This document shows, in pieces, positions 59,356 to 64,000 of a DNA stretch of 64,000 nt. A model generated the notes under the pieces. That model was given only the letters and a program-made list of their open reading frames with translations. It had not been told where the DNA came from and did no database searches. Source of the stretch: Nostoc sp. FACHB-973 (GTDB lineage Bacteria > Cyanobacteriota > Cyanobacteriia > Cyanobacteriales > Nostocaceae); the NCBI RefSeq assembly GCF_014698115.1, contig NZ_JACJSJ010000022.1, forward strand, positions 1 to 64,000, read 5' to 3'. Every line of letters starts with the position of its first letter. The first letter of the stretch is position 1. A program made the position numbers and the translations under genes.

Positions 59356-61134
59356 ATGTCTATTCCCCAAATTAGTGAGTTTACTATCCGCCGTCATGCC
59401 AACGCCAAATCTTTCCAGAGGGGCGAGGCATACTATGAGGCTGGCGCTGTCAATGCTATTACCCAACGTGGCGGTCTGCTTCAGGCAGATGTTGTGGGCA
59501 GTGAAGCCAGACCTTATCATGTCAGCCTGAATTTCGATAGCAGTGGATTGACTTCTGTTAACTGCACCTGTGCCTACAACTTTGATGGGTGGTGCAAACA
59601 TATTGTGGCGACCATGCTTGTCTGTGCGCGTCACTCAGAACATATTGAGCAGCGTCCTACCCTAGAAGAATTACTCGATCGCTTGGATCATATTCAAACT
59701 CAAAGGCTACTGCAAGATTTGGTAGCAGAATACCCACGACTAATTGAGGCGATTGACCGTCGTGTTAGCTGGATGATTGCTCCTGTTGTCCAGGAAAAAA
59801 GTATAAAACCTGTGCGCCGCAGTACTATCGATCCGGCTCCCTTTCGGCGTGAAGTGCGACAGATTCTTGGGGAAGCTGTGCGGTATTTCGAGGAGGGTTA
59901 CGAAGAAGACCCGATGGCGGAAGAATTGCTGAGTGTGGTGCAAACTGCTGTAGATTTTAGCGAACGGGGAGAGGCTGAAAATGCGATCGCTATTTTAGAA
60001 GCGATTACCTCTACCTGCGTGGAAAATTGGGACGATGTTGCAGAATATGGTGCTGACAATGATGAAATTGTCCAAGAATTAAATCAGGCTTGGTGTGAAG
60101 CAATTCTCGCCGCCAACCTCACCCCAGAGGAAAAAGTCGATATTCAAATAAATTTAGAAGCATGGCAAGATGAATGGAACGCTGACTTTACCATGATTAT
60201 GGAGGCTTTACGCCAAGGCTGGGATTATCCACCCCTGGTGCAAGTTCTCCAAGGTGATATCACCGAAAGAGGAGCTTGGGAAGAAGATGTGCCAGACTAT
60301 GCAGATGATTTGGCACTAATCCGCCTAAAAATTCTCGAACGTCAGGAACGTTACCAAGAATACCTGTATTTGGCTGAAGCGGAAGGGCAAACCGAGCAAT
60401 ATCTGACAATGCTGGGGCGTTTAGGCAGAGTAGAAGAAGCAATTGATGCTGCTCAAACCCAGATGAACTCAATGGCAGAAGCCTTTGCCCTAGCAAAAAC
60501 ACTCGTAAGCGTTCAGGGAGCATTACAGCAAGCACTAGATATCGCCCAGAGTGGATTAAATTTACCAGGTAATTGTCAGTACGAGTTGGGAATTTGGACA
60601 AGTGATTTAGCTGTTGAATTGGGTAATGGTGAAGCTGCTTTATTAGCAATCAAAGCGGCTTTCCAAGTCAAGCCTTCGTTTTTTGACTACCAAAAGATGC
60701 AAGAATTAGCTGGCGAAAACTGGGAAAGTCTCAAAACAGATTTGCTAAAAATCATCCGCAGTTATAGTGGTTGGGGAACAGAACCAGCCAAAGTGGATAT
60801 TTTATTGCACGAGGGATTAATTGATGATGCAATTGCGATCGTTAGTGAACTTAGTTCTTATGATTCTGAGTTGATTCACCGAGTCATGGACGCTGCGATC
60901 GCTCATAATCCTGGCTGGGTAATTGCCAACGCCCGTAGCCGTGCTGAAAAAATTATGGATGCAGGTAAAGCAGAATACTACTACTACGCCGTGGAATGGC
61001 TAAAAAAAGCACGTACTGCCTACTTGGAATCTAGCAGAAAGGCTGACTGGTTAAGCTATCGAGAAAATTTGATGCAAAGGCATGGTCGTAAGCGTAAATT
61101 GATGGCAATGTTTAACCAAAGGGGCATGGATTAA
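59356..61134 (+). CDS. SWIM zinc-finger protein
   Basis: A 592-residue protein. Near the N-terminus is a SWIM domain: SFQRGEAYYEAGAVNAITQR, then VNCTCAYNFDGWCKHIVATM with ligands Cys70, Cys72, Cys80 and His82. The remainder is acidic and helical with TPR-like segments (about 150-560). SWIM domains bind DNA or proteins; in bacteria such genes often neighbour SNF2 helicases, and the last bases overlap an ATG that opens a short interrupted frame. The exact function is unknown. The start ATG 59356 follows the HIP1 site GCGATCGCCC. Confidence 0.85.
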   Translation: MSIPQISEFTIRRHANAKSFQRGEAYYEAGAVNAITQRGGLLQADVVGSEARPYHVSLNFDSSGLTSVNCTCAYNFDGWCKHIVATMLVCARHSEHIEQRPTLEELLDRLDHIQTQRLLQDLVAEYPRLIEAIDRRVSWMIAPVVQEKSIKPVRRSTIDPAPFRREVRQILGEAVRYFEEGYEEDPMAEELLSVVQTAVDFSERGEAENAIAILEAITSTCVENWDDVAEYGADNDEIVQELNQAWCEAILAANLTPEEKVDIQINLEAWQDEWNADFTMIMEALRQGWDYPPLVQVLQGDITERGAWEEDVPDYADDLALIRLKILERQERYQEYLYLAEAEGQTEQYLTMLGRLGRVEEAIDAAQTQMNSMAEAFALAKTLVSVQGALQQALDIAQSGLNLPGNCQYELGIWTSDLAVELGNGEAALLAIKAAFQVKPSFFDYQKMQELAGENWESLKTDLLKIIRSYSGWGTEPAKVDILLHEGLIDDAIAIVSELSSYDSELIHRVMDAAIAHNPGWVIANARSRAEKIMDAGKAEYYYYAVEWLKKARTAYLESSRKADWLSYRENLMQRHGRKRKLMAMFNQRGMD

Positions 61135-61330
61135 TGACCGAAGATAACGAGCCGGAGAGATGAACGGGGGAGAATTGGGACTGGCGAACAGAAATGAGGG
61201 ATTGGTCAGCCGCTGCATCAGAGCTTGCTTGCTTTTCTCTCGCTAGAATGAAGCACAAGGATTTAATCGAAATCATCGACACCAAGCGTGGCTTACTTAG
61301 ATACATTTGTATTTTTAAGGATAAGTAACA

Positions 61331-61582
61331 ATGACAGAAGCACAATTAACAGCCACTCACATACCCGTAAATGATATAGTAGGTATGCTTACAGCTATTG
61401 GAAACAAAGACTACGCTCAATTTCAAGAGCTAGAGCAAGCTTTTGTTTCCCAACATGGAGAGGAAATTTGGGAGCAAGTTTTTAACTTTCGCATCCTACC
61501 TGCGCTAGATAAGCCTTCTAATCAATGGCTACTAACGCAGTGGATGAGCCACGGGATCAACAGCGTAAAAACAGTGGCTTAG
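61331..61582 (+). CDS. Small soluble protein, unrecognised
   Basis: An 83-residue protein: MTEAQLTATHIPVNDIVGML, TAIGNKDYAQFQELEQAFVS, QHGEEIWEQVFNFRILPALD, KPSNQWLLTQWMSHGINSVK. AAGGATAAG lies 7 bp upstream of the ATG. Composition is that of a genuine helical protein. No family recognised. Confidence 0.65.
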   Translation: MTEAQLTATHIPVNDIVGMLTAIGNKDYAQFQELEQAFVSQHGEEIWEQVFNFRILPALDKPSNQWLLTQWMSHGINSVKTVA

Positions 61583-61616
61583 ACAGCTCCAACTGGTAAG
61601 TCTTATTCATGAAAAA

Positions 61617-61637
61617 AAGGCAGGAAATCCCGCCTTT
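61617..61637 (-). terminator. Rho-independent terminator of the PEP-CTERM gene
   Basis: On the minus strand AAAGGCGGG, a short loop and CCTGCCTTTTTTTT form a stem followed by a T run, 85 bp after the stop of the PEP-CTERM gene. It may serve the plus-strand gene as well. Confidence 0.75.
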
Positions 61638-61721
61638 AGGAAAAACATACAAAACCATAGTTAAGCTAAATATTACGCTTTACTGTGGTTAACTTTTGTC
61701 AAAATTATGGCAAATGTGTGA

Positions 61722-62531
61722 CTAACCTAAATCTTTAGCGGTCAAATCTTTTTTCCTTTTGAGGATGATACCAAAAGCAGCCGCCATCAAGGTTCCGAAA
61801 ATGCTAGCGGGTTCTGGAATAGAAGTTTCATCCACAGGTATAGGTACTTTAATACTCAAATTCGCCAAGGGAGTGTTAGTCAAAGTTAAAGATGTTATGG
61901 TTGGCGCCCCAGGGATATCAGACTGGAAATCAAAAACTGTGGGAGTTGAACTACCATTGCGATCGCTATATCGTTCCCCATAGCCACTGACTTCAAAAGT
62001 GCCCTGATACTGCTTTCCGGTGTCTGGGTCGGTGACAGTACCAGTATAAAAGGCTTTGATGAAATTAAATTCATCTTGAACAACTCCTTGAAATGTGGTT
62101 CCTGACAATTGTCCTTGATATTTGAAGGGAGTCAACTGACCACCAGAAAGAACCGGCGATGTCAAAACACCATCGAAGGAAACAAAAGGAATACCTTTAA
62201 AGTCAACGAAGTAATGCAGACTTCCATCAGAACGTGTTCCTACCTGCAAATAGTCTGATTGATAAACAGGAACATAATTAGGATTATTTTGAGTACCTAA
62301 ATTCCGGTAATAAGTTCCAGTGTCATCCGTATCAATACGAGTAATACTGTTATTGAAATTCGGATTATTTCTGGGAAGTTCGATAGTTCCTGATATTGCA
62401 CCAGTGCTTTTAATTGTGATGAATTGAGCGGCAAAAGCACCAGAACTACTGAAACCAATAATTGCTGCGGCTAAACAACTACTGCTAACAATTGCACTAC
62501 CCAGCTTAGCCCCTGATGAACTTACTTTCAT
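61722..62531 (-). CDS. PEP-CTERM sorting-domain exported protein
   Basis: The 269-residue protein has a signal peptide (cut near GAFA) and a C-terminal sorting signal: IPEPASIFGTLMAAAFGIIL followed by KRKK. PEP-CTERM signals are processed by exosortase, usually linked to exopolysaccharide production. The body is beta-rich and Gly/Thr-rich (VSGYGERYSDRNGSS, TFQGVVQDEFNFIKAFYTGT) with no known enzymatic motif. ATG 62531 is used; the longer frame adds MCLFIGDYRSKLF ahead of the signal peptide. Confidence 0.88.
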   Translation of the reverse strand: MKVSSSGAKLGSAIVSSSCLAAAIIGFSSSGAFAAQFITIKSTGAISGTIELPRNNPNFNNSITRIDTDDTGTYYRNLGTQNNPNYVPVYQSDYLQVGTRSDGSLHYFVDFKGIPFVSFDGVLTSPVLSGGQLTPFKYQGQLSGTTFQGVVQDEFNFIKAFYTGTVTDPDTGKQYQGTFEVSGYGERYSDRNGSSTPTVFDFQSDIPGAPTITSLTLTNTPLANLSIKVPIPVDETSIPEPASIFGTLMAAAFGIILKRKKDLTAKDLG

Positions 62532-63017
62532 GAACAATTTGCTCCTGTAATCGCCGATGAAAAGACACACCTAGTCGGCTGAGATTCATTTCAAATGTTT
62601 CTCAACATGATTATTATTCCCAGATTTAGGATGTAAATCTCATTATCAAAAAAAGCTTTTTTATCAAAACTTGGAACATTTTATTTAAAATATAAGTCAC
62701 AATTCAGAATTCAGAAGTCAGAATGCAATTATTGGGGTATTTACACCCGCCAATTTCTGACGAAGTTCAGATACTGCGGCAAGCCAAAAAGTCTCTAAGG
62801 AGAAAACCTCCGCTCTGATTGAAGACCACTAAATTTTCAATTTTGTCGGGGACTTAAACCCGTTTATTCACTCATCAGCCGCATAGAATTCAATTTATTT
62901 TTCTGACGACTGACGGCTTTCTTGTTTCTTGTTAAGGAACTTTAATATTTCAATTATTCTCTCAAAAAATAATAATTGGCAAGGTAAGATTATTTATCAT
63001 TGCGATCAGGTATATTG
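62532..63017. repeat. Intergenic region with repeats upstream of dacB
   Basis: GAATTCAGAA units (62703-62722), a TTTACACCCGCCAATTTCTGA unit and GACTTAAACCCG (62850) related to 7075-7100, and GACGACTGACGGCTTTCTTG (62903-62922) like 7261-7285. So parts of the block upstream of folE are repeated here. No gene is seen. Confidence 0.5.
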
Positions 63018-64000
63018 GTGAGACTTAAGACTTTCAATCGACCACTGGGTGTTTTGTTAATATTTTTAACTACCCAGATAGCATTTAGTTCTAGAGTTGG
63101 TAAGGCACAAACCCCAACCGCACCTACAACTACTACAAAAGCAATTTGCTCTACCCAATTGGGAACAGCTATAGACGCTGTTATCAATCGTCCCCTATTT
63201 CGTCGGATGCGTTGGGGAATTTTGGTGCAACCTCTGTCAGTGGGGTCAACTCTTTACAATCGAGATGCTGAGAAATATTTTACTCCAGCGTCTAACATGA
63301 AGTTGCTGACAACAGCAGCCGCATTGCAGCAGTTGGGTGCTAATTTTCGTATTCGTACTTCTATTTATCAAAACGGCAATGGTGTTTTACGTATTGTCGG
63401 TAGGGGAGATCCCAGTTTAACTGATACTCAATTGCAAGCATTAGCACAACAGTTGAAACAAAAAGGTATTACTCAAATTCAAGAGTTAATTGCCGATGAT
63501 AGTTATATTCAAGGAGATATTGTTAACCCTACCTGGCAATGGGAAGATGTCCAATCAGACTACGGCGCACCAGTCAACAGCTTTATTATCAATCAAAATA
63601 TTTTTAGTTTAAAACTTGTACCCCAAGCTGTAGGTAAACCTTTACAGATAGTGTGGACTGATGTTAACGAAGCAAGACAGTGGCGGACAATTAATAAGTC
63701 AGTAACCGTTGATCAAAATCAACCAATTTACATCAATGTTAACCGAGAATTATCAGGAACAGCATTGAGAATTGAAGGACAGTTAACAGCAAATTCTGAA
63801 CCTTACTCACTAGATTTACCTGTAGTTGATCCTGATTATTACTTCTTACGCCGCTTCCGTACTGCTTTGGCAAAACAAAAAATTTCTTTGGGAAAAACAC
63901 TAGTAGTATCTGGTGGTATTAATCAAGAGGAAATAGCGTTTGTAGAGTCACCACCTTTATCTGAATTATTAGCAGAGACAAACATCAATAGTAATAATCT
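63018..64000 (+). CDS. dacB: D-alanyl-D-alanine carboxypeptidase/endopeptidase (PBP4 type), 3' end outside the window
   Basis: From GTG 63018 the frame stays open to the window edge (327 codons). It has a signal peptide (LGVLLIFLTTQIAFSSRVGK A-type), then RMRWGILVQPLSVGSTLYNR and the active-site tetrad SNMK in YFTPASNMKLLTTAAAL (Ser-x-x-Lys). VGRGDPSLTD and the PBP4-specific inserted domain follow, and the frame reaches ETNINSNN, the SxN motif, at the very end. The KTG motif lies beyond the window. It trims peptidoglycan peptides in the periplasm. The ORF is missing from a simple ATG-to-stop scan because its stop is outside. Confidence 0.88.
   Translation, partial: MRLKTFNRPLGVLLIFLTTQIAFSSRVGKAQTPTAPTTTTKAICSTQLGTAIDAVINRPLFRRMRWGILVQPLSVGSTLYNRDAEKYFTPASNMKLLTTAAALQQLGANFRIRTSIYQNGNGVLRIVGRGDPSLTDTQLQALAQQLKQKGITQIQELIADDSYIQGDIVNPTWQWEDVQSDYGAPVNSFIINQNIFSLKLVPQAVGKPLQIVWTDVNEARQWRTINKSVTVDQNQPIYINVNRELSGTALRIEGQLTANSEPYSLDLPVVDPDYYFLRRFRTALAKQKISLGKTLVVSGGINQEEIAFVESPPLSELLAETNINSNN

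Noticed and set aside
61134..61318. Short frame overlapping the SWIM gene stop, interrupted by TGA after nine codons
   Set aside because: The text after the TGA has coding-like stretches but matches nothing I know. Too weak to call a pseudogene.
1..64000. tRNA, rRNA, tmRNA genes and complete insertion sequences
   Set aside because: No cloverleaf with a T-loop GTTCGA, no rRNA signature and no transposase frame was seen. Mobile DNA here is limited to short non-autonomous elements.

Overview
The window comes from a filamentous, phycoerythrin-containing cyanobacterium of the Nostocales (Nostoc, Tolypothrix or Fremyella type). The evidence is the very frequent HIP1 octamer GCGATCGC, dense heptameric STRR repeats and palindromic MITE-like repeats between genes, and a large phycobilisome locus with phycocyanin, phycoerythrin linkers, phycoerythrobilin synthesis and the regulator CpeR. 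No species can be assigned from the sequence alone.

Layout. 0.2-5.8 kb (minus): a large CHASE3/GAF hybrid histidine kinase with three receiver domains, then two stress-type membrane proteins. 4.2-7.8 kb: gene debris (a nonsense-interrupted small gene and an RTX repeat gene capped by a palindromic element). 7.8-15.6 kb: folE, a PlsY-like/PEP-synthase-like fusion, an SGNH hydrolase, a fibrillin-type protein, a Uma2 nuclease and a NUDIX hydrolase. 15.6-19.6 kb: a decayed gene with an EAK motif beside a SNF2-type helicase resembling DpdE/RapA. 19.9-26.3 kb: a two-partner-secretion exoprotein with a small upstream peptide gene, a fatty acid desaturase and hisC, whose stop codon lies inside a MITE.

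26.4-49.5 kb is a phycobilisome superlocus. On the minus strand are cpcB-cpcA-cpcC-cpcC-cpcD-cpcE-cpcF, pebA-pebB and a CpcS/CpeS-family lyase. Then come a pentapeptide-repeat protein, a HEAT-repeat lyase-like protein and a divergent orphan phycobiliprotein homologue. On the plus strand are cpeC-cpeD-cpeS-cpeT-cpeR and a third phycoerythrin-type linker with a coiled-coil tail. Together they make rod phycocyanin, attach its bilins, make phycoerythrobilin, load and assemble phycoerythrin, and switch phycoerythrin genes on through CpeR. The phycoerythrin subunit genes cpeBA and rod-core linker cpcG are not in the window.

Inside this locus (39.0-43.7 kb) sits an AT-rich five-gene plus-strand cassette: a membrane-anchored Ser/Thr kinase, a small single-pass protein, a COP23-type secreted protein, a trypsin-like protease with a cytoplasmic tail, and a lipoprotein-like trypsin-like protease. 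Three of the five end in the same short module, C-P-P-I-L-x-P-G-x-x-C, always predicted on the outer side of the membrane. This is the best candidate for an undescribed system.

49.8-64 kb holds a membrane protein with EF-hands, a class A beta-lactamase-like hydrolase, a TrmJ-type RNA methyltransferase with a degenerate partial duplicate split by a MITE, a 21-bp minisatellite, a penicillin/AHL acylase, a lipoprotein, a SWIM zinc-finger protein, a PEP-CTERM protein and the 5' part of dacB. At least six families of short inverted-repeat elements are recognisable by eye, several in more than one copy. All identifications are by reading motifs and remembered family sequences; no database search was run.
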